From Sphaerobacter thermophilus DSM 20745 (GTDB lineage: Bacteria; Chloroflexota; Chloroflexia; Thermomicrobiales; Thermomicrobiaceae), in NCBI RefSeq assembly GCF_000024985.1, contig NC_013524.1:62001-126000 (forward strand): DNA of 64,000 nt, in the 5' to 3' direction. Of this stretch, positions 43,134 through 51,905 are shown in pieces (position 1 is the first letter of the stretch; each line of letters begins with the position of its first letter). The notes under the pieces are model-generated. The model made no database searches. It saw nothing but the letters and a program-made list of their open reading frames with translations, and was not told the origin of the DNA. The position numbers were made by a program, and so were the translations under genes.

Positions 43134-43742
43134 ATGGGGACGCCGAAATACCCCGAGCATGCGGTGGCCGATGCGCGGGCGCAGGCCGTGCTGGACCGGT
43201 TGCGGGCAGCGGATCAGGCGCAGCGGGACGCGGGGCTGCCGCAGTCGCGGCGGACCCGCAACATCACGGCGCCGACCGGATCGTTCCTCTACGCCACTGT
43301 GCGCGCAACCGGCGCCCGTCGCATCTTCGAGATGGGCTCGTCGAACGGTTACTCGACCATCTGGCTCGCGCTGGCCGCGCGGGAGCTCGGTGGTTGGGTG
43401 GTTGGCAGCGAGATCCTGCCGGAGCGCGTCGAGGCGGCGAACCGCAACCTCGCCGAGGCCGGACTGGCGGAGGTGGCGGAGGTCCGCGCCGGGGACGCGG
43501 CGGTCCTCGCCGCCGACGTGGACGGGCCGCTCGACCTCGTGTTTATCGACGCCGAGAAGGACGACTACGGGCGCCTCTTCCTGGCGGTCATCGACCAGGT
43601 CCGCCCTGGCGGCCTGGTGCTGACCGACAACGTCGTCTCCCACGACTGCACGGCATTCCAGGAACTGGTCCGCAGCCGCGACGATGTGGTCACCGTGACC
43701 TTGCCCTTCGAGCGCGGCATCGAGTTCACCGTCAAGCGGTAA
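43134..43742 (+). CDS. SAM-dependent O-methyltransferase-like protein
   Basis: This 202-residue protein has a class I SAM-binding fold. RIFEMGSSNGYSTIWLALAA is motif I (E-x-G-x-x-x-G). VVGSEILPERVEAANRNL provides the acidic residue after beta-2. DLVFIDAEKDDYGRLF and GGLVLTDNVVSHD are metal/active-site segments typical of the COMT/PCMT-like methyltransferase_3/24 group. The acceptor could be a catechol or another hydroxyl. AAGGA lies 10 bases before the ATG at 43134. It converges on the ABC permease gene with only 8 bases between stops. Confidence 0.8.
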   Translation: MGTPKYPEHAVADARAQAVLDRLRAADQAQRDAGLPQSRRTRNITAPTGSFLYATVRATGARRIFEMGSSNGYSTIWLALAARELGGWVVGSEILPERVEAANRNLAEAGLAEVAEVRAGDAAVLAADVDGPLDLVFIDAEKDDYGRLFLAVIDQVRPGGLVLTDNVVSHDCTAFQELVRSRDDVVTVTLPFERGIEFTVKR

Positions 43743-43750
43743 GCCATGAC

Positions 43751-44770
43751 CTAGCTGAACCGGCCCGCAAGGGGTTCTCCCCGCTGAGGGCCTTCGGCCG
43801 GGAGCGGGGCGGCTCGCGCCAGGTGGCGGCCTGCGGTCTCGGCCGGCGTGCCCGACGCGTGGGTGGCCGGGGCGTGCTGGAGGCCGGTGGTGACCCAGGT
43901 CGTGGCGAGGATAACCGTGGCGATGGCCACCGCCGGAGGGAGCACGAGCCAGGGCCAGACCGGCCGCGCGAAGAGCAGCGGGTCGCTGAAGGCCCAGCTC
44001 AGCATCGACCCCCAACTCACCGTGCCGCTCTGCGCCAGCCCCAGGAACGCAAGCGTGGCCTCGGCGAAGATGGCGAAGCGCACGGTGAGGATCACCTTGG
44101 TCGGCAGGATGTCGAGAGTTGCCGGGAGGAGGTGCCGCCGGGCGACGTGGACGCTACTGCCCCCAAGGCCGCGGGCTGCCTCGACGTACGGTTCGGCCCG
44201 GATGCGGATGACGACGCTGCGGACCACCCGGGCGAAGGCCGGCCAGGAGAGAAGACCGAGGGTGAGGATCAGGTTGGTCTGGCTCGGCCCGACCAGGGTG
44301 ACGATCAGCAAGTAGAGCGGGATGCTCGGCAGGGCAAGCAACAGGTCGGCAAGCCCGATGAGGGGCGCCTCCAACCGCCGGGAGAGCCCGGCTGCCAATC
44401 CGACCAGCCAGCTAAGCGCGGCCGAGATCGTGGCCACGGCGAGGGCCACGACGAGCGAGGTGCGCGCCCCGGCGATGAGCTGGCTCAGGACGTCCTGGCC
44501 GATGTCGTTGGTGCCGAGTGGGTGGCCCGCTCCCGGTGGTTGCAGCGGCGGGCCGACCGGCAACGTCGGATCGTACGGGGCGAGCCACGGCCCGAACATC
44601 GCGAGGATGCCGCTCACGGCTAGCAGCCCGCATCCGAACCAGAAGAGCCGGGGACGGGTGCCGGGGAACCGCCGCGCGGCGTTGTGCCGCGCCGGGTGAC
44701 TCTGCTTCCGGTGATCTGGATCAGCGTGCAGCGGCGGTGCCCAGTGGTGGCGGTCGGTTCGCTCAGCCAT
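43751..44770 (-). CDS. oligopeptide/nickel-type ABC transporter permease (DppC-like)
   Basis: This 339-residue membrane permease has an N-terminal cytoplasmic tail, a first helix (LFWFGCGLLAVSGILAMFGP), the family segment HPLGTNDIGQDVLSQLIAGA, and five more helices. An EAA-like coupling loop EAARGLGGSSVHVARRHLLP and ATLAFLGLAQSGTVSWGSML follow. With DppB it forms the channel for peptides or related small molecules. Its start overlaps dppB by 8 bases. It is the last gene of the operon. No ATP-binding genes follow. Confidence 0.88.
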   Translation of the reverse strand: MAERTDRHHWAPPLHADPDHRKQSHPARHNAARRFPGTRPRLFWFGCGLLAVSGILAMFGPWLAPYDPTLPVGPPLQPPGAGHPLGTNDIGQDVLSQLIAGARTSLVVALAVATISAALSWLVGLAAGLSRRLEAPLIGLADLLLALPSIPLYLLIVTLVGPSQTNLILTLGLLSWPAFARVVRSVVIRIRAEPYVEAARGLGGSSVHVARRHLLPATLDILPTKVILTVRFAIFAEATLAFLGLAQSGTVSWGSMLSWAFSDPLLFARPVWPWLVLPPAVAIATVILATTWVTTGLQHAPATHASGTPAETAGRHLARAAPLPAEGPQRGEPLAGRFS

Positions 44771-45764
44771 GGCCTGTCCCTCCGCGCGGGTCGAGCCGGA
44801 GGTAGGCCAGCTCGGCCAGGAGGTTCGCCAGGAGCACCCCGAGGCTGGCGAGCAGGAACTCGGCCTGCAGCACCGGGTAGTCCCGGGCGCGGACCGCCTG
44901 GAAGGCCAGCAGTCCCAGGCCGGGAACGCCAAAGACGCGTTCGACGACGAGCGCCCCGCCCAGGACGGCGCCGAGGCGCAGGCTGAAGAAGGTCAGCAGC
45001 GGCAGCGCCAGGTTCGGCAGGGCGTGCCGCAGGACGATCTGCCGCACGGGCAGCCCCTTGGCGTGGGCCACGGTAAGCCAGGATTCGCCGCGCAGCCCGG
45101 CCGTCGTATCGCGGGCCAGCAGCAGGAATCCGGCGACCCCGGCCAGCGCGAGCGCGGTGGCGGGCAGGGCCAGGTGCCATGCCGCATCTGCCAACCGCTG
45201 CACAGTGGCGCCGGCCCCGTCGCCGTACGCCGCGAAGACGGTCCGCCCACCCATAAGCGGGAACCAGCCGAGCCCGACGCTGAAGACCGCCAGCAGGCCA
45301 ATGCCGATCAGGAATTCCGGGATCGCGCTGAGCGCCCCGCTCAGTGAAACGAGCACGCGGTCAAGCGCCCTGCCCGCGCGCCAGCCGGCCAGCAGGCCGA
45401 GCGCAGTGCCCAGCAGGGTTGAAAGCGCGAGCGCCGTTAGCATCAGCGCCAGCGTCCAGGGGAGGCGCTCAAGAATGAGCCGCGAGACGGGCGCGGGCTG
45501 CGCGATGGACCAGCCGAGGTCGCCGCGGGCGAGGTCGCCGAGGTAGCCGATCAACTGCCGCCCGAGCGGTTCGTTGAGGCCGTAGTAGTCGGCGATCTGT
45601 GCCCGGGCCTTGGCCGGGAGGGGCATCGCGGCCGTCATCCCCTCGGCGCCGCCCGGGTCGAGCGGGTCACCCGGCAGCAGCCGCGGGATCAGGAAGTTGA
45701 GCAGCACCACCGCGGCGGCAAGGAGCAGATAGCGGACCAGCAGGCGGGCCGGGTCGCGACGCAC
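44763..45764 (-). CDS. oligopeptide/nickel-type ABC transporter permease (DppB-like)
   Basis: This 333-residue protein has six membrane helices. It begins LLVRYLLLAAAVVLLNFLIP and has the typical DYYGLNEPLGRQLIGYLGDL and RGDLGWSIAQPAPVSRLILE segments. The EAA loop is changed to AHAKGLPVRQIVLRHALPNL, still with the conserved G, and VVERVFGVPGLGLLAFQAVR is present. It starts at a GTG 10 bases after the substrate-binding protein gene. It pairs with the DppC-like permease downstream. Confidence 0.88.
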   Translation of the reverse strand: MRRDPARLLVRYLLLAAAVVLLNFLIPRLLPGDPLDPGGAEGMTAAMPLPAKARAQIADYYGLNEPLGRQLIGYLGDLARGDLGWSIAQPAPVSRLILERLPWTLALMLTALALSTLLGTALGLLAGWRAGRALDRVLVSLSGALSAIPEFLIGIGLLAVFSVGLGWFPLMGGRTVFAAYGDGAGATVQRLADAAWHLALPATALALAGVAGFLLLARDTTAGLRGESWLTVAHAKGLPVRQIVLRHALPNLALPLLTFFSLRLGAVLGGALVVERVFGVPGLGLLAFQAVRARDYPVLQAEFLLASLGVLLANLLAELAYLRLDPRGGTGHG

Positions 45765-45774
45765 GGCGGTCCCC

Positions 45775-47421
45775 TCAACTCTCGATCAGCGTGAGCTTGT
45801 TGTTTGGAAAGGGGATGCCGTTCATCAGCCCACCCCAGGTCTCCATCGGCGTGAAGACGCGCGGGTCGTAGACCCAGTAGAAGCGCCGGTGATAGAGGAC
45901 GATGGTCGGCAGCTCCTCGGCCAGGATCTCCTGCATGCGGAAGACGATCTCACGGCGCCGCTCGGGGTCGCGCGTGGCCGCAGCCTCCTCGCCGAGGCGC
46001 GCGTACTCGTCGTGGCGGAAGATCGAGCCCTGGGCGAAGGCGTTGGCCTCCTCGCCCGCGTACCAGCGCCGCAGGTAGTCGGGATCGCCACCGACGCCGA
46101 TGTGGCTGGTGAGGGCAAGCTGGAAGCTGCCCTCCGACAGCAATTGGGTGCGTGTCGGGGCGTCAACCCGCTTGACGTCGAGGGTAATGCCCACGGCGGC
46201 CAGCATCGGTGCCATGAGGTCGGGCTCGCGCGCGCCGGTGTCGGCAATCAACTCGATAGTGAGCTGTTCGCCGCCGAGCAGCGTGCGGGCACGCTCCGGG
46301 TCGTACGGGTACTGCGGCAGCGACGGGTTGAACCAGGGCGTCTCCGGTGGCACAACCCCGGCACTGCCGACGATGGCCGGCCCGCGGGTGATCGTCTCCG
46401 CGATGCGGGCGCGGTCGAGCGCGTAGGCGATGGCCTGCCGCACCTCCCGCCGGTCCAACGGCGCTCGCCCGGTGTTGCAGACGAGGCGGACCAGCGAGAG
46501 GGGCGCCGTCGCGAAGACGCGGAGGGACGAGTTGTCAGCAATGAGAGTTTCGACCGAGGCGTCGGTGCTCAAGGACAGGTCGGCGTCTCCCTGCTGCACG
46601 ACCTGAACCCGGGCCTCGGCCGGGACGGTGAACTGCTGCCACTCGCGGACGCGTGGGCGGCCTCGCCAGTACCCCTCGATGGCCTTCAGGCGATAGGCAC
46701 CGGCCGCCGAATCGTAGGCGGCCAATGTGAAGGGCCCGCTTCCGATGGCGCGATCCTCCCCCTCGTAGGTGGTCGGGTCTGCCACCCTCTCCCAGACATG
46801 GCGCGGCACGATGGGGACGATCCCGGCGATCTCCTCCAGGAAGGCCGCGTAGGGCTGCGTGAGGGTCATACGCAGGGAGCCGTCGTCCTGTCCCTCCTCC
46901 GCGGAGGCGACCATCGGGATCGCCATCCAGCGGTACGGGTGATCGCGGTAGTACTGGAAGGAGAAGACGGCGTCGGACGCGGTTAGCGGCTGCCCGTCAT
47001 GCCAGGTGGCTCCGGACACAAGCCAGAAGGTGTACTCCGTCCCGTCGGGAGTGGCTTCCCAGCGCTCGGCGAGCCACGGGATGATGCCCTCTTCGTCCTT
47101 CCAGGTGAGCGTGTCGTAAATGAGCGTCAGCAGGACAGCACCCCCTGGCCCGGTTGTGGAAACCTGAAAGGGGTTCGGATAACCGACGTCGGTCCACCAG
47201 GCGAAGCGCACGGCGTCCACCGCCTGCGCCGGGGATTCGACGGGTGCGGTGGGCGTGGTGACCGAGATAGGCGCGTCGGTTGTCGAGGTGCTGGTCGGTG
47301 GTGCGCCACCCTGCTGGGCCTGACCACCGCCGCAGCGGGCGAGCATCGCCGAGGCCGCGGCGCCACCGGTGAGGAGGGCGCCCCGGTGCAGGAGCGTGCG
47401 CCGCGTCAGCCGGACCACCAC
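45775..47421 (-). CDS. oligopeptide-type ABC transporter substrate-binding lipoprotein
   Basis: This 548-residue family 5 solute-binding protein has a twin-arginine-like start (VVRLTRRTLLHRGALLTGGA), a lipobox AMLARCGGG, and a Thr/Ser/Pro linker. The fold features include LAERWEATPDGTEYTFWLVS, WHDGQPLTASDAVFSFQYYR, RAIGSGPFTLAAYD, REVRQAIAYALDRARIAETI and a C-terminal YDPRVFTPMETWGG. It captures the substrate outside the membrane. GTG at 47421 or 47418 lies just after GGGAGGTGA; the second has better spacing. The gene upstream (30 bases) is the tandem GATase-like gene. Confidence 0.88.
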   Translation of the reverse strand: MVVRLTRRTLLHRGALLTGGAAASAMLARCGGGQAQQGGAPPTSTSTTDAPISVTTPTAPVESPAQAVDAVRFAWWTDVGYPNPFQVSTTGPGGAVLLTLIYDTLTWKDEEGIIPWLAERWEATPDGTEYTFWLVSGATWHDGQPLTASDAVFSFQYYRDHPYRWMAIPMVASAEEGQDDGSLRMTLTQPYAAFLEEIAGIVPIVPRHVWERVADPTTYEGEDRAIGSGPFTLAAYDSAAGAYRLKAIEGYWRGRPRVREWQQFTVPAEARVQVVQQGDADLSLSTDASVETLIADNSSLRVFATAPLSLVRLVCNTGRAPLDRREVRQAIAYALDRARIAETITRGPAIVGSAGVVPPETPWFNPSLPQYPYDPERARTLLGGEQLTIELIADTGAREPDLMAPMLAAVGITLDVKRVDAPTRTQLLSEGSFQLALTSHIGVGGDPDYLRRWYAGEEANAFAQGSIFRHDEYARLGEEAAATRDPERRREIVFRMQEILAEELPTIVLYHRRFYWVYDPRVFTPMETWGGLMNGIPFPNNKLTLIES

Positions 47422-47451
47422 TCACCTCCCGTCCCCGTCCCGAGTGCGGAG

Positions 47452-48675
47452 CTACGATGCCGCTGTCGCCTTCAGGGCCGGCGCGAGTCGCTTCTGCCGC
47501 TCCAGCCAACCCAGGATCGCCCGCAGCAGGGGGCGCGTCGTCTCGGTCCCGAACCCGGCGTGGCAGTCCGGGTCCATCGTGCCCGCGAGCACCGCGCCGG
47601 GGAACGTCTGCTCGTCCAGGAAGAGCAAGACGGCGCCGTTACCATCCCCGACGAGCACCTGGGCGTTCGGGTGCCGCTCGTAGCGACCGTGCGAGTGCCA
47701 CCGGACATCATCGACCGTAAGTCCGGCCACAAGCGGGTGGTTTCCCAGTGTGAGCGTGTCGAGATTGGGCCGCTCTGGCTGCCACGTGCCGACCGGGAGC
47801 CACGGCTGGTTCACCTCCTCAAAGCACACCAGGATCCCGCCAGCCTGCAGGTAGGCTTGGATCTTCGCGCGGTTACGCGTCAGCAGCGTCTGGTTGCTCT
47901 CGCGAGGGACCCACAGCGCGGCATAGTCGTTGAGGTTAACCGCCTCCAGTTCCCAAACTGGGAGGACGGCGAAGGCCGGTGCGAACTCCGGGTCATCGTA
48001 GAAGGCGCGCTGGAAGTGGACGCCGGAGTAGAGCCCGGCGATCTTGCGCGGGTGACTGCCGCGGCGACTGCGGCTGGCGGCGGCTTCGGCGCGGGCCCAT
48101 TCGAGCAGGTTGTCCAAGAACCGGCTGGCGACCGCGCTCCCGTGGAAGGTGTGGGTGTCGGGATCGAGGTTGCTGGTAGCCACGATCACCCCGTTGGTGC
48201 TGACGCGATCGACGTAGAGCCAGGGGTCGCCCCGCGCGTTCCGCACGAGCACCTCGGCGCCCGGTGGCGCCACCAGGTGACCGTGGCAACACCAGTGCTC
48301 CCGCGCGGGGTGCCAGTGCAGCTCGGTGGCACTGAACCCCGCCACGATGGGGTGATCCGGTGCGGTCACCACCGGCTCCAGCGTGTCCTCGACGCACTCC
48401 TCCTCCCACCGGCAGCCTGGGAACCAGTCCGCCCACAACTCGCCAAAGGCCAGCAGTACGCCACCCTGATCCAGGAAGCGGGCGATCTGGTAGCGGCGGG
48501 CGCGAAGTGCCTCGCCGTCCGTCGAGCGCGGCACCACCACGAGGTCGTACCGGTTGAGGTCCACCCCTGCGAGATCGCCGACGTCGAGCACCTCGAAGCC
48601 GGCGAAGGGCTGGCCAGGCTGGAGCAAGCCGTAATGGTAGGCCACGCCGCCGGAGATGATCGCCTGCCGGACCAT
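47452..48675 (-). CDS. tandem ThuA/glutamine-amidotransferase-fold protein, unknown
   Basis: This 407-residue protein is built of two similar halves. Half one has FEVLDVGDLAGVDLNRYDLV, VPRSTDGEALRARRYQIARF and LDQGGVLLAFGELWADWFPG. Half two has FAVLPVWELEAVNLNDYAAL, VPRESNQTLLTRNRAKIQAY and LQAGGILVCFEEVNQPWLPV. Both halves continue with HPLVAG/HPIVAG and W..HG motifs. This layout resembles the ThuA/class I GATase-like fold, but the usual catalytic cysteine is replaced by F-G-E or F-E-E, so no amidotransferase activity is expected. A GAGGAG site precedes the ATG. It heads the ABC transporter operon and may process or bind its substrate, possibly a sugar derivative. Confidence 0.6.
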   Translation of the reverse strand: MVRQAIISGGVAYHYGLLQPGQPFAGFEVLDVGDLAGVDLNRYDLVVVPRSTDGEALRARRYQIARFLDQGGVLLAFGELWADWFPGCRWEEECVEDTLEPVVTAPDHPIVAGFSATELHWHPAREHWCCHGHLVAPPGAEVLVRNARGDPWLYVDRVSTNGVIVATSNLDPDTHTFHGSAVASRFLDNLLEWARAEAAASRSRRGSHPRKIAGLYSGVHFQRAFYDDPEFAPAFAVLPVWELEAVNLNDYAALWVPRESNQTLLTRNRAKIQAYLQAGGILVCFEEVNQPWLPVGTWQPERPNLDTLTLGNHPLVAGLTVDDVRWHSHGRYERHPNAQVLVGDGNGAVLLFLDEQTFPGAVLAGTMDPDCHAGFGTETTRPLLRAILGWLERQKRLAPALKATAAS

Positions 48676-48950
48676 GACACACTCCTCTGTGGCGATTGGA
48701 CTATTCGGTTGGCCCGCACGCAATACTCATTCGCCCGCCGCACAATGGTTGCCACGAGCAAGCTGCGCGTGAGGCGGACTCCTTCGGTGGGGTCTGGTGA
48801 GTGACGCGCGGCAGGTTATCGGTGGTGAGCGCTTCCGGTATTGTGGGGCTCTACGTCGGTGGCGCGTGCCCGGGGATGGGTGGTGCGATGACCCCTGCAC
48901 CGTGCCAAGTGCCCGGGACGGGTGGCACGAGGATCCCGGTGTCGTGGCGC

Positions 48951-48977
48951 GTGCCCGGGGGTAAACCCTCGGGCTGA
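48951..48977. repeat. REP-like CCCGGGGGTAAACCCTCGGG element
   Basis: A degenerate copy of the GTGCCCGGGGG family with a CCCTCGGGC right arm, followed at once by an ACTGAAGGGGCTG segment. Confidence 0.6.
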
Positions 48978-48990
48978 CACAGCGAAGCCG

Positions 48991-49070
48991 ACTGAAGGGG
49001 CTGGGATCACTGCGTCCGGTGGGAGGTCGGATCGGATACGCCGGCATGTCGGCAACGCAGCCCCTTCAGT
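48991..49070. repeat. inverted repeat ACTGAAGGGGCTG / CAGCCCCTTCAGT
   Basis: Perfect 13-bp arms at 48991-49003 and 49058-49070 enclose 54 bases. The arm sequence recurs at 62775-62787 next to the insertion sequence. It could be a long-range RNA hairpin or two oppositely oriented copies of one repeat. Confidence 0.7.
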
Positions 49071-49090
49071 GGGCTTACCCATCTATTTAG

Positions 49091-49115
49091 CCCGGCGGCT
49101 TTAGCCCCGGGCACG
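49091..49115. repeat. REP-like GCCCGGCGGC...GGGCAC element
   Basis: Identical over 25 bases to the element at 30290-30314. Confidence 0.8.
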
Positions 49116-49166
49116 GGCCGAGCCGCCAACACCGTATTGTCCGGGTCTGAGACCTGCTACGCTCTT

Positions 49167-49217
49167 AGCCCGCTTCAGCGGGCTTTCGTTGTGAGCCCGG
49201 GGGTTCACCCCCGGGCA
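49167..49217. repeat. paired hairpins AGCCCGCT-TCA-GCGGGCT and GCCCGGGGG-TTCA-CCCCCGGGC
   Basis: Two adjacent palindromes (49167-49184 and 49195-49216). The same two, in the same order and spacing, occur at 62845-62894, which shows that the pair is mobile or copied as a unit. It lies ~100 bases past the 3' end of the 49314 gene and may help terminate it. Confidence 0.75.
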
Positions 49218-49313
49218 TGCGCCACGGCTCGCGGACTCTCCCACCACCCGCCCCGGACACAGACGGCGGCATTCGATGGTGGCCCGTGGATCGGTGCGAG
49301 CGGATTCCCGCTG

Positions 49314-51833
49314 TTAGTCGGTCGGACTGCGTTCCACGTCGAGAGGGCCGAAGAATCCCTCGGGCGCCACGTCACCGGTGGGAAGGGTGATGGGCAGGCG
49401 CGGAAGGTCGGGAGTCGTCGGATCGTACAGAGCGACGAGTAGGCGCAAGGGGCCGTCCGGCAGTGTGTCGGGCAGGCGCAGCGACGCGGGCAGGGCGATG
49501 GTGGCGCCGGGCTGCCAGCGGCTCGTCGGCAGTGCTCCGTCGAACGGCTGGCTGTCGTGCTGGGCGACGACGCGCTTGGCCTCGTCGATGACCTGGACCG
49601 TCACGGAGAAATCGCTGTCCATCGGACGCTCGACTGCCCAGTGCACCGTGACGGTGATCTTGTCGCCGGGCCGATACACGCGCTGCTCCCACTCAACGGC
49701 GGCGAGGCGGACGGGAGTCTCTCCCCGCGGCGCCGAAGCGGGTCGGATCTCGACCTCCTGCTCGAGCGTGGCACCCAACGCCCCCGCGGTCAGGCGGAGG
49801 TGGTAGCGGCCGGGCTGCGCCGGCGTCGGGACGGCTACCAGGATCTGCCGGTCGTCTGGGTCGATCACGACCGGGAGGTCCAGCGGGACCGTTGCTTCCT
49901 TGACCACCTGCTCTCCGGGATCGGTCCAGACCGCCTTGGCCGCTGGTGGGCGGTCGAGGGTTGTGACCGCCTGGTTGCTGTTCGGGTTGATGGCGGTCAA
50001 CACAGCCGGGAAGGTGGCATCCGGGAGGGCGGTGGTGGGCGCGCTGAGCCGGTACGACACCGGTGCCCGAGCCGCAGGGTGGACGAGGTAGACGGTCGCG
50101 TTGCCGAACTCGCCTTCCCGCTCCAGTTCCGGGAGGCGGTCGGCGGCGGCCACGGCCGCCTGCCAGTCGTAGCCCGGTGCGTCGTGGTGGTGGACCACGA
50201 CGTAGCGGACGCCGATGTCCTGCAGGACACCGACGTTGTCGGCGTCGATGCGCGACGGTGTCTCCGGGTTGTCGTCGTGCAGGCCGCTCATGAGTCGCAC
50301 GTACCGCTCCGGGAGGAAGCTGGTGTAGCCTGCGACGATCGGCTGCCAGTGGCGTGTCGAATAGTAGATCTGTCGTGTCGTCTCCGTCACATCGGCCCAG
50401 AGGCCGTTGGCTGGGAGTTCGAAGACCGCGCCGCGCGGCTGGGTCGCCAGCCAGTCGTACACCGCGACGGTGTCCGGGTCGCGCGGCACCCGCTCGGTTC
50501 CCACATCACTGCGATACTCGGCCAAAGCCGCGCCTGCCAGCAGCAGGAGCAGCGTGCCGCCGATTACCCCGGCCCGAGCCGCCGGTAGCCGGGGACGAAG
50601 CGTTGACCAGGCGGTGGCGAGGCCGAGCCCGGCAAGGATCTGGAGTCCGAGCAGCGCCACCATGCCGAAACGCGCCACGTCGCGCATGGCGGTCATGCCA
50701 GGAACCCAGTCGTACAGCCAGCGGTAGGGGAGCGTGACGGTGCGTTCGCCGATGGTGGTGTCGGGACCGAGGGAAAGGACGACGCCGATGACTATGAGGA
50801 GGGTTGCGTAGGCGACCCACGGCCCGCGGTGCCGCGCGGCCAGCCCGAGGCCCAGCAGCGCGCCAAGGACAGCGACAGCGCCGGGGAAGAGTGGGTTCGG
50901 GTAGGCGTGGGGCAGCGTCTCGCGCCAGAGGTGGTTGAGCGGGCTGACCGCGATGTAGCTGGTCGGTTTGGCTGCGAAAGTCCGCACCAGCTCCAGGTCG
51001 CGGGCGAAGCCGTATTCACGGTTCACCTCCAGCCGCGCGAGCACGATTGGCGCGAATGCCAACACGGGAATGCCCACGACCAGCGCGATCCAGGCGATGA
51101 GGCCCGGCGTGAGTCGTCGGCGCGCCTCCCAGAGGAGGAACGGGATGACCAGCCCCACCATGCCGAGTGCCATCAGTGCCAGCGTGTCGGAGGCAAGGAC
51201 CTGCACGGTGAGGAACCCGGCGGCGAGCGCTGCGTCGCGGGGGCGGCGGTGCCGGGTGAATCGGACCAGCGCCCAGATCGTGAGCGGGATCCAGCCGTAG
51301 CTGAGCAGGTTCAGGTGGCTCAGGTGGCCGTAGCGGTAGGGAGTGTAAGCGGCGAACGCTCCGGCCAGCAGTCCCGCGCCGAAGCTGCCGCTCAACTCCC
51401 GAACAAGGAGCGCGACGCCGGTCCCGAGCACGACGAAGGTGCTCAGGAAGAGCAGGTTGTAGGTGAGCACGTCGTTGCCGGTCAGGATCTGGACCGGCCA
51501 GGCCAGCAGGGACGTGCTCAACCGTGGCTCTGAGAAGAGCAGGGAGTAGCGGAAAGGGTACGCCGTGTTGCCGTGCCACTGGTTCGTGGGATCGCGCAGG
51601 AGCTGGTGCTGCGTCCAGCGCATCGTCCAGATCTCATAGAGCGGATCGCCCAGATCCTGCACGGCCGAACCGGCGTGGGGGGCCAGGGGCCAGGTCATCA
51701 CCAACGCAAGTGCGGTGAACGCCAGGAGGTAGATGCGTGGCGGGCCTGGCCGAGCCGGAGCGCGGGTTCGGTCCTCTGCGCTGCGTGCCGCGTGTTGCGT
51801 ACTGGGTGGTGCGTGGTCCGTCGTCGACGTCAT
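49314..51833 (-). CDS. large polytopic membrane protein with periplasmic C-terminal domains, GT-C-like
   Basis: This 839-residue protein has about 11-12 membrane helices in its first ~480 residues (IYLLAFTALALVMTWPLAPH first). An outer loop after helix 1 reads SAVQDLGDPLYEIWTMRWTQ. The rest is a soluble ~370-residue part with two beta-sandwich-like domains (EVEIRPASAPRGETPVRLAA; VEWEQRVYRPGDKITVTVHW). The helix pattern and acidic first loop suggest a lipid-linked-sugar glycosyltransferase (GT-C/YfhO-like), but no family motif is certain. The N-terminal residues TDHAPPSTQHAARSAED are encoded by heptad-repeat DNA, so the true start may lie downstream, near residue 32. Confidence 0.65.
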   Translation of the reverse strand: MTSTTDHAPPSTQHAARSAEDRTRAPARPGPPRIYLLAFTALALVMTWPLAPHAGSAVQDLGDPLYEIWTMRWTQHQLLRDPTNQWHGNTAYPFRYSLLFSEPRLSTSLLAWPVQILTGNDVLTYNLLFLSTFVVLGTGVALLVRELSGSFGAGLLAGAFAAYTPYRYGHLSHLNLLSYGWIPLTIWALVRFTRHRRPRDAALAAGFLTVQVLASDTLALMALGMVGLVIPFLLWEARRRLTPGLIAWIALVVGIPVLAFAPIVLARLEVNREYGFARDLELVRTFAAKPTSYIAVSPLNHLWRETLPHAYPNPLFPGAVAVLGALLGLGLAARHRGPWVAYATLLIVIGVVLSLGPDTTIGERTVTLPYRWLYDWVPGMTAMRDVARFGMVALLGLQILAGLGLATAWSTLRPRLPAARAGVIGGTLLLLLAGAALAEYRSDVGTERVPRDPDTVAVYDWLATQPRGAVFELPANGLWADVTETTRQIYYSTRHWQPIVAGYTSFLPERYVRLMSGLHDDNPETPSRIDADNVGVLQDIGVRYVVVHHHDAPGYDWQAAVAAADRLPELEREGEFGNATVYLVHPAARAPVSYRLSAPTTALPDATFPAVLTAINPNSNQAVTTLDRPPAAKAVWTDPGEQVVKEATVPLDLPVVIDPDDRQILVAVPTPAQPGRYHLRLTAGALGATLEQEVEIRPASAPRGETPVRLAAVEWEQRVYRPGDKITVTVHWAVERPMDSDFSVTVQVIDEAKRVVAQHDSQPFDGALPTSRWQPGATIALPASLRLPDTLPDGPLRLLVALYDPTTPDLPRLPITLPTGDVAPEGFFGPLDVERSPTD

Positions 51834-51905
51834 GCGTTCCCCTCACCCCGAACCCTCTCCCACCAGGGGAGTGGGGGAAAGTACGCAGTACGCAGTGCGC
51901 ACTAG
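51783..51905. repeat. heptad-flanked CCCCTCACCCC palindrome, copy 3
   Basis: The left side is degenerate 7-base units of the GCGTACT/GCGTGCC type. Next come CGTCATGCGTTCCCCTCACC, a TCTCCCACCAGGGGAGTGGGGG core, and right-hand AGTACGC-AGTACGC-AGTGCGC units. It reaches into the first codons of the 49314-51833 gene and touches the 3' end of the L,D-transpeptidase gene. Confidence 0.7.

Larger units (their letters stand above)
48676..49313. other. 638-bp intergenic region packed with palindromic repeats
   Basis: It lies between the operon start at 48675 and the 3' end of the membrane gene at 49314. From 48907 on it is made of REP-like elements (48951, 49091, 49195), the AGCCCGCTTCAGCGGGCT hairpin at 49167, and an ACTGAAGGGGCTG / CAGCCCCTTCAGT pair. 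The bases nearest 48676 should hold the promoter of the GATase-like/ABC operon. No protein gene is supported. Confidence 0.6.

Noticed and set aside
47452-48675. Active glutamine amidotransferase
   Set aside because: Neither half has the nucleophilic cysteine at the strand-helix elbow.
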